Of a DNA stretch of 64,000 bases, positions 36,510 through 49,759 are shown in pieces. The position numbers were made by a program, and so were the translations under genes. A model generated the notes under the pieces. The model had not been told where the DNA came from. It saw nothing but the letters and a program-made list of their open reading frames with translations, and did no database searches. Each line of letters begins with the position of its first letter. The stretch's first letter is position 1. This stretch comes from Amblyomma americanum (taxonomy: Eukaryota; Arthropoda; Arachnida; Ixodida; Ixodidae): NCBI RefSeq assembly GCF_052857255.1, contig NC_135502.1:187361806-187425805 (forward strand). Direction: 5' to 3'.

Positions 36510-38884
36510 CGAAGGAGTCCAATTGCAACAAAACAATTACGTCCAGCGATGCGCGCACCATGAAAGCTAGACCTGCACCACGAGCAGCATGAACCGGCGC
36601 TTGAACAGCGAGAACCGCCTCTTTAGTACCGAGTTTTTGTGCGCAGGAGTCCAATTGCAACAAAACAAATACGTCCAGCGATGCGCGCACCATGAAAGCT
36701 AGACCTGCACCCCGAGCAGCATGAACGGGCGCTTGAACAGCGAGAACCGCCTCTTTAGTACCGAGTTTTTAAGCGAAGGAGTCCAATATCAACAAAACAA
36801 ATACGTCCAGCGATGCGCGCACCATGAAAGCTGGACCTGCACCACGAGCAGAATGAACGGGTTCTTGAACAGCGAGAACCGCCTCTTTAGTACCGAGTTT
36901 TTGAGCGAAGGAATCCAATTGCAACAAAACAAATACGTCTAGCGGTGTGCGTACCATGAAAGCTAGACCTGCACCACGAGCAGCATGAACGGGCGCTTGA
37001 ACAGCGAGAACCGCCCCTTTAGTACCCAGTTTTTGAGCGAAGGAGTCCCATTGCAACAAAACAAATACGTCCAGCGATGCGCGCACCATGAAAGCTAGAC
37101 CTGCACCACGAGCAGCATGAACAGGCGCTTGAACAGTGAGAACCGCCTCTTTAGTACCGAGTTTTTGGGCGAAGGATTCCAATTGCAACAAAACAAATAC
37201 GTCCAGCCTTGCGCGCACCATGAAAGCTAGACCTGCACTACGAGCAGCATGAACGGGCGCTTGAACAGCGAGAACCGCCTCTTTAGTACCGAGTTTTTGA
37301 GCGAAGGAGTGCAATTGCAACAAAACAAATACGTCCAGCGTTGCGCGCACAATGAAAGCTAGACCTGCACCACGAGCAGCATGAACGGGCGCTTGAACAG
37401 CGAGAACCGCCTCTTTTGTACCGAGTTTTTGAGCGAAGGAGTCCAATTGCAACAAAACAAATACGTCCAGCGTTGCGCGCACCATGAAAGCTAGACTTGC
37501 ACCACGAGCAGCATGAACAGGCGCTTGAACAGCGAGAACCGCCTCGTTAGTACCAACTTTTTGAGCGAAGCAGTCCAATTGCAACAAAAGAAATACGTCC
37601 AGCGATGCGCGCACCATGAAATCTAGACCTGCACCACGAGCAGCATGAACGCGCGCTTGAACAGCGAGAACCACCTCTTCAGTACCGAGATTTTGAGCGA
37701 AGGAGTCGAATTTCAACAAAACAAATACGTCCAGGGATGCGCGCACCATGAAAGTTGGACCTGCACCACGAGCAGCACGAACGAGCACTTGAACAGCGAG
37801 AACTGCCTCTTTAGTACCGAGTTTTTGAGCCAAGGAGTCAAATTGCAACCAAACAAATACGTCCAGCGATGCGCGCACCATGAAAGCTAGACCTGCACCA
37901 CGAGCAGCATGAACAGGCGCTTGAACAGCGAGGACCGCCTCTTTTGTACCGAGTTTTTGAGCGAAGGAGTCCAATTGCAACAAAACAAATACGTGCAGCG
38001 TTGCGCGCACCATGAAAACTAGACCTGCACCATGAGCAGCACGAACGGGCGCTTGAACAGCGAGAACCGCCTCTTTAGTACCGAGTTTTTGAGCGAACGT
38101 GTCCAATTGCAACAAAACAAATACGTCCGGCGATGCGCGCACCATGAAAGCTGGACCTGCACCACGAGCAGAATGAACGGGTTCTTGAACAGCGAGAACC
38201 GCCTCTTTAGTACCAAGTTTTTGAGCGAAGGAGTCCAAATGCAACAAAACAAATACGTCCAGCGATGCGCGCACCATGAAAGCTAGACCTGCACGACGAG
38301 CAGCATAAACGGGCGCTTGAACAGCGAGAACTGCCTCTTTAGTACCGAGTTTTTGAGCGAAGGAGTCCAATTGCAACAAAACGATTACGTCTAGCGGTGT
38401 GCGTACCATGAAAGCTAGACCTGCACCACGGGCAGCTTGAACGGGCGCTTGAACAGCGAGGACCGCCTCTTTAGTACCGAGTTTTTGAGCGAAGGAGTCC
38501 AATTGCAACAAAACAAATACGTGCAGCGTTGCGCGCACCATGAAAACTAGACCTGCACCATGAGCAGCACGAACGGGCGCTTGAACAGCGAGAACCGCCT
38601 CTTTAGTACCGAGTTTTTGAGCGAAGGATTCCAATTGCAACAAAACAAATACGTCCAGCGATGCGCGCACCATGAAAGCTAGACCTGCACCACGAGCAGC
38701 ATTTGCGGGCTCTTGAACAGCGAGAACCGCCTCTTTAGTACCGAGTTTTTTAGCGAAGGAATCCAATTGCAACAAAACAAATATGTCTAGCGGTGTCCGT
38801 ACCATGAAAGCTAGACCTGCACCACGAGCAGCATGAACGGGCGCTTGAACAGCGAGAACGGCCCCTTTAGTACCCAGTTTTTGA
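36510..38884. repeat. 22-monomer-period HOR, copy 2 (18 monomers)
   Basis: Counterpart of 33,606-35,980. Differences seen include GCACGACGAG for GCACCACGAG near 38,294 and GTGTCCGTACC for GTGTGCGTACC near 38,795. Both copies share AAAGAAATACG, AACTAGACCTGCACCATGAG and the GGGCAGCTTG variant, which strongly tie them together. Confidence 0.84.
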
Positions 38885-40155
38885 GCGAAGGAGTCCCATT
38901 GCAACAAAACAAATACGTCCAGCGATGCGCGCACCATGAAAGCTAGACCTGCACCACGAGCAGCATGAACAGGCGCTTGAACAGCGAGAACCGCCTCTTT
39001 AGTACCGAGTTTTTGAGCGAAGGATTCCAATTGCAACAAAACAAATACGTCCAGCCTTGCGCGCACCATGAAAGCTAGACCTGCACTACGAGCAGCATGA
39101 ACGGGCGCTTGAACAGCGAGAACCGCCTCTTTAGTAACGAGTTTTTGAGCGAAGGAATCCAATTGCAACAAAACAAATACGTAGAGCATTGCGCGCACAA
39201 TGAAAGCTAGACCTGCACCACGAGCAGCATGAACGGGCGCTTGAACAGCGAGAACCGCCTCTTTTGTACCGAGTTTTTGAGCGAAGGAGTCCAATTGCAA
39301 CAATACAAATACGTCCAGCGTTGCGCGCACCATGAAAGCTAGACTTGCACCACGAGCAGCATGAACAGGCGCTTGAACAGCGAGAACCGCCTCGTTAGTA
39401 CCAACTTTTTGAGCGAAGCAGTCCAATTGCAACAAAACAAATACGTCCAGCGATGCGCGCACCATGAAATCTAGACCTGCACCACGAGCAGCATGAACGC
39501 GCACTTGAACAGCGAGAACCACCTCTTCAGTACCGAGTTTTTGAGCGAAGGATTCCAATTGCAACAAAACAAATACGTCCAGCCTTGCGCGCACCATGAA
39601 AGCTAGACCTGCACTACGAGCAGCATGAACGGGCGCTTGAACAGCGAGAACCGCCTCTTTAGTACCGAGTTTTTGAGCGAAGGAGTGCAATTGCAACCAA
39701 ACAAATACGTCCAGCGTTGCGCGCACAATGAAAGCTAGACCTGCACCACGAGCAGCATGAACGGGCGCTTGAACAGCGAGAACCGCCTCTTTTGTACCGA
39801 GTTTTTGAGCGAAGGAGTCCAATTGCAACAAAACAAATACGTCCAGCGTTGCGCGCACCATGAAAGCTAGACTTGCACCACGAGCAGCATGAACAGGCGC
39901 TTGAACAGCGAGAACCGCCTCGTTAGTACCAACTTTTTGAGCGAAGCAGTCCAATTGCAACAAAACAAATACGTCCAGCGATGCGCGCACCATGAAATCT
40001 AGACCTGCACCACGAGCAGCATGAACGCGCGCTTGAACAGCGAGAACCACCTCTTCAGTACCGAGATTTTGAGCGAAGGAGTCAAATTTCAACAAAACAA
40101 ATACGTCCAGGGATGCGTCGCACCATGAAAGTTGGACCTGCACCACTAGCAGCAT
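36769..40155 (-). other. Longest open frame, 1,128 codons, probably not a gene
   Basis: The minus-strand frame is open across about 25 monomers. Each repeats a 44-residue unit that starts MVRASLDVF, passes through LDSFAQKLGTKEAVLAVQ and ends HAARGAGLAF. Its start exists only because of the -1 and +1 indels near 40,156 and 40,118. It ends at a TAA made by TTTTTAAGCG. Every monomer offers an ATG, so no start is special, and I see no signal peptide, unique terminus or recognised domain. A random 44-codon unit has about a 12% chance of lacking stops in a given frame, so long frames in a 132-bp array need no selection. Confidence 0.3.
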
Positions 40156-40259
40156 GACGGGCGCCAGAACAGCGAGAACCGCCTCTTTAGTACCGAGTTT
40201 TTAAGCGAAGAAGTCCAACTGCAACAAAACAAATACGTCCAGCGATGCGCGCACCATGA
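38885..40259. repeat. Array segment with irregular monomers at its end
   Basis: About ten monomers. 38.9-39.5 kb resembles 41.8-42.4 kb (AGTAACGAG and AACAATACAAATACG variants) at an offset near 2,900 bp. Two cassette-like monomers lie within about 540 bp (near 39,490 and 40,021). The segment ends with two nearby single-base indels at 40,118 and 40,156. Confidence 0.75.
40111..40160. other. Paired +1 and -1 indels
   Basis: GGATGCGTCGCACC (one extra base near 40,118) is followed about 38 bases later by GCATGACGGG (one base missing near 40,156). All other copies of this cassette read GGATGCGCGCACC (or CCCGCACC) and GCATGAACGGG. The pair restores register. Two private indels so close together suggest either a local error-prone event or a low-accuracy stretch in the assembly. 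Confidence 0.8.
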
Positions 40260-40276
40260 AAGCTAGACCTGCACCA

Positions 40277-42502
40277 CTAGCAGCATGAACGGGCGCAGAA
40301 CAACGAGAACTGCCACTTTAGTATCGAGTTTTTGACCGAAGGAGTCCAATTGCAAAAAAAAACAAATACGTCCAGACTTTCCCGCACCATGAAAGCTAGA
40401 CCTGCACTACGAGCAGCATGAACGGGCGCTTGAACAGCGAGAACCGCCTCTTTAGTACCGAGTTTTTGAGCGAACGTGTCCAATTGCAACAAAACAAATA
40501 CGTCCGGCGATGCGCGCACCATGAAAGCTGGACCTGTACCACGAGCAGAATGAACGGGTTCTTGAACAGCGAGAACCGCCTCTTTAGTACCAAGTTTTTG
40601 AGCGAAGGAGTCCAAATGCAACAAAACAAATACGTCCAGCGATGCGCGCACCATGAAAGCTAGACCTGCACCACGAGCAGCATAAACGGGCGCTTGAACA
40701 GCGAGAACTGCCTCTTTAGTACCGAGTTTTTGAGCGAAGGAGTCCAATTGCAACAAAACGATTACGTCTAGCGGTGTGCGTACCATGAAAGCTAGACCTG
40801 CACCACGGGCAGCTTGAACGGGCGCTTGAACAGCGAGAAACGCCACTTTAGTATCGAGTTTTTGAGCGACGGAGTCCAATTGCAACAAAACAAATACGTC
40901 CAGCGTTGCGCGCACCATGAAAGCTAGACCTGCACTACGAGCAGCATGAACGGGCGCTTGAACAGCGAGAACCGCCTCTTTAGTACCGAGTTTTTTAGCG
41001 AAGGAGTCCAATTGCAACAAAACAAATACGTCCAGCGTTGCGCGCACCAAGAAAGCTGGACCTGCACACCCAGCAGCATGAACGGGCGCTTGAACAGCGA
41101 GAACCGCCTCTTTAGTACCGATTATTTGAGCCAAGGAGTCGAATTGCAACAAAACAAATACGTCCAGCGATGCGCCCACCATGAAAGCTTGACCTGCACC
41201 ACGAGCAGCACGAACGAGCACTTGAACAGCGAGAACTGCCTCTTTAGTACCGAGTTTTTGAGCCAAGGAGTCAAATTGCAACCAAACAAATACGTCCAGC
41301 GATGCGCGCAACTTGAAAGCTAGACCTGCACCACAAGTAGCATGATCGGGCGCTTGAACAGCGAGGACCGCCTCTTTAGTACCGAGTTTTTGAGCGAAGG
41401 AGTCCAATTGCAACAAAACAAATACGTGCAGCGTTGCGCGCACCATGAAAACTAGACCTGCACCATGAGCAGCACGAACGGGCGCTTGAACAGCGAGAAC
41501 CGCCTCTTTAGTACCGAGTTTTTGAGCGAAGGATTCCAATTGCAACAAAACAAATACGTCCAGCGATGCGCGCACCATGAAAGCTAGACCTGCACCACGA
41601 GCAGCATTTGCGGGCTCTTGAACAGCGAGAACCGCCTCTTTAGTACCGAGTTTTTTAGCGAAGGAATCCAATTGCAACAAAACAAATATGTCTAGCGGTG
41701 TGCGTACCATGAAAGCTAGACCTGCACCACGAGCAGCATGAACGGGCGCTTGAACAGCGAGAACGGCCCCTTTAGTACCCAGTTTTTGAGCGAAGGAGTC
41801 CCATTGCAACAAAACAAATACGTCCAGCGATGCGCGCACCATGAAAGCTAGACCTGCACCACGAGCAGCATGAACAGGCGCTTGAACAGCGAGAACCGCC
41901 TCTTTAGTACCGAGTTTTTGAGCGAAGGATTCCAATTGCAACAAAACAAATACGTCCAGCCTTGCGCGCACCATGAAAGCTAGACCTGCACTACGAGCAG
42001 CATGAACGGGCGCTTGAACAGCGAGAACCGCCTCTTTAGTAACGAGTTTTTGAGCGAAGGAATCCAATTGCAACAAAACAAATACGTCCAGCGTTGCGCG
42101 CACAATGAAAGCTAGACCTGCACCACGAGCAGCATGAACGGGCGCTTGAACAGCGAGAACAGCCTCTTTTGTACCGAGTTTTTGAGCGAAGGAGTCCAAT
42201 TGCAACAATACAAATACGTCCAGCGTTGCGCGCACCATGAAAGCTAGACTTGCACCACGAGCAGCATGAACAGGCGCTTGAACAGCGAGAACCGCCTCGT
42301 TAGTACCAACTTTTTGAGCGAAGCAGTCCAATTGCAACAAAACAAATACGTCCAGCGATGCGCGCACCATGAAATCTAGACCTGCACCACGAGCAGCATG
42401 AACGCGCACTTGAACAGCGAGAACCACCTCTTCAGTACCGAGTTTTTGAGCGAAGGAGTCGAATTTCAACAAAACAAATACGTCCAGGGATGCCCGCACC
42501 AT
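40277..42502 (-). other. Open frame, 741 codons, probably not a gene
   Basis: Same 44-residue unit. The last part leaves the repeat frame because of the A9 run at 40,354 and then the -1 deletion near 40,291. The C-terminal tail is thus a frameshifted reading of the same DNA (ending CARSCC). A tail produced by slippage is poor evidence for a functional protein. Confidence 0.25.
40354..40362. other. A9 run, slippage variant of A7
   Basis: A substituted monomer type has GCAAAAAAAC with seven As (for example near 10,926, 30,335, 33,095, 56,459 and 60,150). Here the run is nine, and at 45,635-45,642 and 51,443-51,450 it is eight. All of these directly follow a 131-bp monomer. At the A8 sites the insertion compensates the preceding one-base loss. 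Confidence 0.85.
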
Positions 42503-45500
42503 GAAAGCTGGACCTGCACCACTAGCAGCATGAACGGGCGCCAGAACAGCGAGAACCGCCTCTTTAGTACCGAGTTTTTAAGCGAAGAAGTCCAATTGCA
42601 ACAAAACAAATACGTCCAGCGATGCGCGCACCTTGAAATCTAGACCTGCACCACTAGCAGCATGAACGGGCGCTTGAACAGCGAGAACTGCCACTTTAGT
42701 ATCGAGTTTTTGACCGAAGGAGTCCAATTGCAACAAAACAAATACGTCCAGCGATGCGCGCACCATGAAAGCTAGACCTGCACCACAAGCAGCATAAACG
42801 GGCGCTTGAACAGCGAGAACTGCCTCTTTAGTACCGAGTTTTTGAGCGAAGGAGTCCAAATGCAACAAAACGAATACGTCTAGCGGTGTGCGTACCATGA
42901 AAGCTAGACCTGCACCACGAGCAGCTTGAACGGGCGCTTGAACAGCGAGAACTGCCACTTTAGTATCGAGTTTTTGACCGAAGGAGTCCAATTGCAACAA
43001 AACAAATACGTCCAGCCTTGCGCGCACCATGAAAGCTAGACCTGCACTACGAGCAGCATGAACGGGCGCTTGAACAGCGAGAACCGCCTCTTTAGTACCG
43101 AGTTTTTGAGCGAAGGAGTCCAATTGCAACAAAACAAATACGTCCAGCGTTGCGCGCACCATGAAAGCTAGACCTGCACTACGAGCAGCATGAACGGGCT
43201 CTTGAACCTCGAGAACCGCCTCTTTAGTACCGAGTTTTTGAGCGAACGTGTCCAATTGCAACAAAACAAATACGTCCGGCGATGCGCGCACCATGAAAGC
43301 TGGACCTGCACCACGAGCAGAACGAACGGGTTCTTGAACAGCGAGAACCGCCTCTTTAGTACCAAGTTTTTGAGCGAAGGAGTCCAATTGCAACAAAACA
43401 AATACGTCCAGCGATGCGCGTACCATGAAAGCTAGACCTGCACCACGAGCAGCATGAACGGGCGCTTGAACAGCGAGAACCGCCTTTTTAGTACCGAGTT
43501 TTTGAGCGAAGGAGTCCCATTGCAACAAAACAAATACATCCAGCGATGCGCGCACCATGAAAGCTAGACCTGCACCACGAGCAGCATGAACAGGCGCTTG
43601 AACAGCGAGAACCGCCTCTTTAGTACCGAGTTTTTGAGCGAAGGATTCCAATTGACACAAAACAAATACGTCCAGCGATGCGCGCACCATGAAAGCTAGA
43701 CCTGCACCACGAGCAGCATTTACGGGCGCTTGAACAGCGAGAACCGCCTCTTTAGTACTGATTTTTTGAGCGAAGGATTCCGATTGCAACAAAACAAATA
43801 CGTCCAGCGATGCGCGCACCATGAAAGCTAGACTTGCACCACAAGCAGCATGAACGGGCGCTTGAACAGCGCGAACCGCCTCTTTAGTACCGAGTTTTTA
43901 AGCGAAGGAGTCCAACTGCAACAAAACAAATACGTCCAGCGATACGCGCACCATGAAAGCTAGACCTGCACCACGAGCAGCATGAAGGCGCGTTTGAACA
44001 GCCAGAACCACCTCTTTAGTACCGACGTTTTGAGCGAAGGAGTCCAATTTCAACAAAACAAATACGTCCAGCGATGCGCGCACCATGAAAGCTGAACCTG
44101 CACCACTAGCAGCATGAACGGGCGCCAGAACAGCGAGAACCGCCTCTTTAGTACCGAGTGTTTAAGCGAAGAAGTCCAATTGCAACAAAATAAATACGTC
44201 CAGCGATGCGCGCACCATGAAAGCTGGACCTGCACCACGAGCAGCATGAACGGGCGCTTGAACAGCGAGAACCGCCTCTTTAGTACCGAGTTTTTGAGCG
44301 AAGGAGTCCAATTGCAACAAAACAATTACGTCCAGCGATGCGCGCACCATGAAAGCTAGACCTGCACCACGAGCAGCATGAACCGGCGCTGGAACAGTGA
44401 GAACCGCCTCTTTAGTACCGAGTTTTTGTGCGCAGGAGTCCAATTGCAACAAAACAAATACGTCCAGCGATGCGCGCACCATGAAAGCTGGACCTGCACC
44501 ACGAGCAGAATGAACGGGTTCTTGAACAGCGAGAACCGCCTCTTTAGTACCGAGTTCTTGAGCGAAGGAATCCAATTGCAACAAAACAAATACGTCTTGC
44601 GGTGTGCGTACCATGAAAGCTAGACCTGCACCACGAGCAGCATGAACGGGCGCTTGAACAGCGAGAACCGCCCCTTTCGTACCCAGTTTTTGAGCGAAGG
44701 AGTCCCATTGCAACAAAACAAATACGTCCATCGATGCGCGCACCATGAAAGCTAGACCTGCACCACGAGCAGCATGAGCAGGCGCTTGAACAGTGAGAAC
44801 CGCCTCTTTAGTACCGAGTTTTTGGGCGAAGAATTCCAATTGCAACAAAACAAATACGTCCAGCCTTGCGCGCACCATGAAAGCTAGACCTGCACTACGA
44901 GCAGCATGAACGGGCGCTTGAACAGCGAGAACCGCCTCTTTAGTACCGAGTTTTTGAGCGAAGGAGTCCAATTGCAACAAAACAAATACGTCCAGAGTTG
45001 CGCGCACAATGAAAGCTAGACCTGCACCACGAGCAGCATGAACGGGCGCTTGAACAGCGAGAACCGCCTCTTTTGTACCGAGTTTTTGAGCGAAGGAGTC
45101 CAATTGCAACAAAACAAATACGTCCAGCGTTGCGCGCACCATGAAAGCTAGACTTGCACCACGAGCAGCATGAACAGGCGCTTGAACAGCGAGAACCGCC
45201 TCGTTAGTACCAACTTTTTGAGCGAAGCAGTCCAATTGCAACAAAACAAATACGTCCAGCGATGCGCGCACCATGAAATCTAGACCTGCACCACGAGCAG
45301 CATGAACGCGCGCTTGAACAGCGAGAACCACCTCTTCAGTACCGAGATTTTGAGCGAAGGAGTCGAATTTCAACAAAACAAATACGTCCAGGGATGCGCG
45401 CACCATGAAAGTTGGACCTGCACCACTCGCAGCATGAACGGGCGCCAGAACAGCGAGAACCGCCTCTTTAGTACCGAGTTTTTAAGCGAAGAATTCCAAC

Positions 45501-45598
45501 TGCAACAAAACAAATACGTCCAGCGATGCGCGCACCATGAAAGCTAGACCTGCACCACTAGCAGCATGAACGGGCGCAGAACAACGAGAACTGCCACT

Positions 45599-46966
45599 TT
45601 AGTATCGAGTTTTTGACCGAAGGAGTCCAATTGCAAAAAAAACAAATACGTCCAGACTTTCCCGCACCATGAAAGCTAGACCTGCACTACGAGCAGCATG
45701 AACGGGCGCTTGAACAGCGAGAACCGCCTCTTTAGTACCGAGTTTTTGAGCGAACGTGTCCAATTGCAACAAAACAAATACGTCCGGCGATGCGCGCACC
45801 ATGAAAGCTGGACCTGCACCACGAGCAGAATGAACGGGTTCTTGAACAGCGAGAACCGCCTCTTTAGTACCAAGTTTTTGAGCGAAGGAGTCCAAATGCA
45901 ACAAAACAAATACGTCCAGCGATGCGCGCACCAAGAAAGCTGGACCTGCACACCCAGCAGCATGAACGGGCGCTTGAACAGCGAGAACCGCCTCTTTAGT
46001 ACCGATTATTTGAGCCAAGGAGTCGAATTGCAACAAAACAAATACGTCCAGCGATGCGCCCACCATGAAAGCTTGACCTGCACCACGAGCAGCACGAACG
46101 AGCACTTGAACAGCGAGAACTGCCTCTTTAGTAACGAGTTTTTGAGCCAAGGAGTCAAATTGCAACCAAACAAATACGTCCAGCGATGCGCGCAACTTGA
46201 AAGCTAGACCTGCACCACGAGCACCACGAACGGGCGCTTGAACAGCGAGAACCGCCTCTTTAGTACCGAGTTTTTGAGCGAAGGATTCCAATTGCAACAA
46301 AACAAATACGTCCAGCGATGCGCGCACCATGAAAGCTAGACCTGCACCACGAGCAGCATTTGCGGGCTCTTGAACAGCGAGAACCGCCTCTTTAGTACCG
46401 AGTTTTTTAGCGAAGGAATCCAATTGCAACAAAACAAATATGTCTAGCGGTGTGCGTACCATGAAAGCTAGACCTGCACCACGAGCAGCATGAACGGGCG
46501 CTTGAACAGCGAGAACGGCCCGTTTAGTACCCAGTTTTTGAGCGAAGGAGTCCCATTGCAACAAAACAAATACGTCCAGCGATGCGCGCACCATGAAAGC
46601 TAGACCTGCACCACGAGCAGCATGAACAGGCGCTTGAACAGCGAGAACCGCCTCTTTAGTACCGAGTTTTTGAGCGAAGGATTCCAATTGCAACAAAACA
46701 AATACGTCCAGCCTTGCGCGCACCATGAAAGCTAGACCTGCACTACGAGCAGCATGAACGGGCGCTTGAACAGCGAGAACCGCCTCTTTAGTAACGAGTT
46801 TTTGAGCGAAGGAATCCAATTGCAACAAAACAAATACGTCCAGCGTTGCGCGCACAATGAAAGCTAGACCTGCACCACGAGCAGCATGAACGGTTCGCTT
46901 GAACAGCGAGAACCGCCTCTTTTGTACCGAGTTTTTGAGCGAAGGAGTCCAATTGCAACAATACAA
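45599..46966 (-). other. Open frame, 455 codons, duplicated at 51,407-52,774
   Basis: Starts and ends in shifted frames. The N-terminal stretch reads the alternative minus frame (MYCCNWTPSLKNS) until the insertion near 46,894. The C-terminal end shifts again at the A8 run. The second copy, 5,808 bp away, reads the same. Being bounded by two frameshifts argues against function. Confidence 0.22.
46889..46902. other. One-base insertion shared by both 5,808-bp copies
   Basis: AACGGTTCGCTTG replaces AACGGGCGCTTG. It recurs at 52,697-52,710 and is absent at the related 42.14 kb site. It therefore arose after that relative split off and before the 44-monomer duplication, and so orders these events. 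Confidence 0.83.
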
Positions 46967-49759
46967 ATACGTCCAGCGTTGCGCGCACCATGAAAGCTAG
47001 ACTTGCACCACGAGCAGCATGAACAGGCGCTTGAACAGCGAGAACCGCCTCGTTAGTACCAACTTTTTGAGCGAAGCAGTCCAATTGCAACAAAACAAAT
47101 ACGTCCAGCGATGCGCGCACCATGAAATCTAGACCTGCACCACGAGCAGCATGAACGCGCACTTGAACAGCGAGAACCACCTCTTCAGTACCGAGTTTTT
47201 GAGCGAAGGAGTCGAATTTCAACAAAACAAATACGTCCAGGGATGCCCGCACCATGAAAGCTGGACCTGCACCACTAGCAGCATGAACGGGCGCCAGAAC
47301 AGCGAGAACCGCCTCTTTAGTACCGAGTTTTTAAGCGAAGAAGTCCAACTGCAACAAAACAAATACGTCCAGCGATGCGCGCACCATGAAATCTAGACCT
47401 GCACCACTAGCAGCATGAACGGGCGCAGAACAACGAGAACCGCCTCTTTAGTACCGAGTTTTTGAGCGAAGGAGTCCAATTGCAACAAAACAAATACGTC
47501 CAGCGATGCGCGCACCTTGAAATCTAGACCTGCACCACGAGCAGCTTGAACGGGCGCTTGAACAGCGAGAACTGCCTCTTTAGTACCGAGTTTTTGAGCG
47601 AAGGAGTCCAAATGCAACAAAACGAATACGTCTAGCGGTGTGCGTACCATGAAAGCTAGACCTGCACCACGAGCAGCTTGAACGGGCGCTTGAACAGCGA
47701 GAACTGCCACTTTAGTATCGAGTTTTTGACCGAAGGAGTCCAATTGCAACAAAACAAATACGTCCAGCCTTGCGCGCACCATGAAAGCTAGACCTGCACT
47801 ACGAGCAGCATGAACGGGCGCTTGAACAGCGAGAACCGCCTCTTTAGTACCGAGTTTTTGAGCGAAGGAGTCCAATTGCAACAAAACAAATACGTCCAGC
47901 GTTGCGCGCACCATGAAAGCTAGACCTGCACTACGAGCAGCATGAACGGGCTCTTGAACCTCGAGAACCGCCTCTTTAGTACCGAGTTTTTGAGCGAACG
48001 TGTCCAATTGCAACAAAACAAATACGTCCGGCGATGCGCGCACCATGAAAGCTGGACCTGCACCACGAGCAGAACGAACGGGTTCTTGAACAGCGAGAAC
48101 CGCCTCTTTAGTACCAAGTTTTTGAGCGAAGGAGTCCAATTGCAACAAAACAAATACGTCCAGCGATGCGCGTACCATGAAAGCTAGACCTGCACCACGA
48201 GCAGCATGAACGGGCGCTTGAACAGCGAGAACCGCCTTTTTAGTACCGAGTTTTTGAGCGAAGGAGTCCCATTGCAACAAAACAAATACATCCAGCGATG
48301 CGCGCACCATGAAAGCTAGACCTGCACCACGAGCAGCATGAACAGGCGCTTGAACAGCGAGAACCGCCTCTTTAGTACCGAGTTTTTGAGCGAAGGATTC
48401 CAATTGACACAAAACAAATACGTCCAGCGATGCGCGCACCATGAAAGCTAGACCTGCACCACGAGCAGCATTTACGGGCGCTTGAACAGCGAGAACCGCC
48501 TCTTTAGTACTGATTTTTTGAGCGAAGGATTCCGGTTGCAACAAAACAAATACGTCCAGCGATGCGCGCACCATGAAAGCAAGACTTGCACCACAAGCAG
48601 CATGAACGGGCGCTTGAACAGCGCGAACCGCCTCTTTAGTACCGAGTTTTTAAGCGAAGGAGTCCAACTGCAACAAAACAAATACGTCCAGCGATACGCG
48701 CACCATGAAAGCTAGACCTGCACCACGAGCAGCATGAAGGCGCGCTTGAACAGCCAGAACCACCTCTTTAGTACCGACGTTTTGAGCGAAGGAGTCCAAT
48801 TTCAACAAAACAAATACGTCCAGCGATGCGCGCACCATGAAAGCTGGACCTGCACCACTAGCAGCATGAACGGGCGCCAGAACAGCGAGAACCGCCTCTT
48901 TAGTACCGAGTGTTTAAGCGAAGAAGTCCAACTGCAACAAAACAAATACTACCAGCGATGCGCGCACCTTGAAAGCTAGACCTGCACCCCGAGCAGCACT
49001 AACGGGCGCTTGAACAGCGAGAACCGCCACTTTAGTACCGAGATATTGAGCGAAGGAGTCCAATTGCAACAAAATAAATACGTCCAGCGATGCGCGCACC
49101 ATGAAAGCTGGACCTGCACCACGAGCAGCATGAACGGGCGCTTGAACAGCGAGAACCCCCTGTTTAGTACCGAGTTTTTGAGCGAAGGAGTCCAATTGCA
49201 AAAAAACAAATACGTCCAGCGGTGCGCGCATCATGAAAGCTAGACCTGCACCACGAGCAGCATGAACGGGCGCTTGGAAAGCGAGAACCGCCTCTTTAGT
49301 ACCGAGTTTTTGAGCGAAGGAGTCCAATTGCAACAAAACAATTACGTCCAGCGATGCGCGCACCATGAAAGCTAGACCTGCACCACGAGCAGCATGAACC
49401 GGCGCTTGAACAGTGAGAACCGCCTCTTTAGTACCGAGTTTTTGTGCGCAGGAGTCCAATTGCAACAAAACAAATACGTCCAGCGATGCGCGCACCATGA
49501 AAGCTGGACCTGCACCACGAGCAGAATGAACGGGTTCTTGAACAGCGAGAACCGCCTCTTTAGTACCGAGTTTTTGAGCGAAGGAATCCAATTGCAACAA
49601 AACAAATACGTCTAGCGGTGTGCGTACCATGAAAGCTAGACCTGCACCACGAGCAGCATGAACGGGCGCTTGAACAGCGAGAACCGCCCCTTTAGTACCC
49701 AGTTTTTGAGCGAAGGAGTCCCATTGCAACAAAACAATTACGTCCATCGATGCGCGCAC

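Larger units (their letters stand above)
40260..43951. repeat. Diverged relative of the following 44-monomer unit
   Basis: The monomer order matches about 45.5-48.7 kb in three steps: +5,280 bp (40 monomers) near 40.4-40.65 kb, +4,884 bp (37) near 41.1-41.3 kb, then about +4,752 bp (36) from about 41.5 to 43.9 kb. It therefore contains four monomers that the next block lacks. The stretch 40.3-41.3 kb also resembles 60.1-61.2 kb. Most likely it is an older copy from which the duplicated unit was derived by whole-monomer losses. Confidence 0.75.
43952..49759. repeat. 44-monomer HOR unit, copy 1 (5,808 bp)
   Basis: Every landmark recurs at exactly +5,808 bp: 44,162, 44,378, 45,302, 45,698, 47,151, 47,942, 48,482 and 48,734. 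The left edge is set by GATACGCGC here versus GATGCGCGC at 49,759. The unit carries two 131-bp monomers (near 45,572 and 47,421), an A8 run at 45,635-45,642 and a one-base insertion near 46,894. All of these are copied in the next unit. Confidence 0.92.

Noticed and set aside
36769..40155. Giant repeat protein such as a surface antigen
   Set aside because: The frame is interrupted throughout the array, the start depends on private indels, there is no signal peptide or distinct terminus, and silent changes are not enriched. Kept only as a low-probability alternative.
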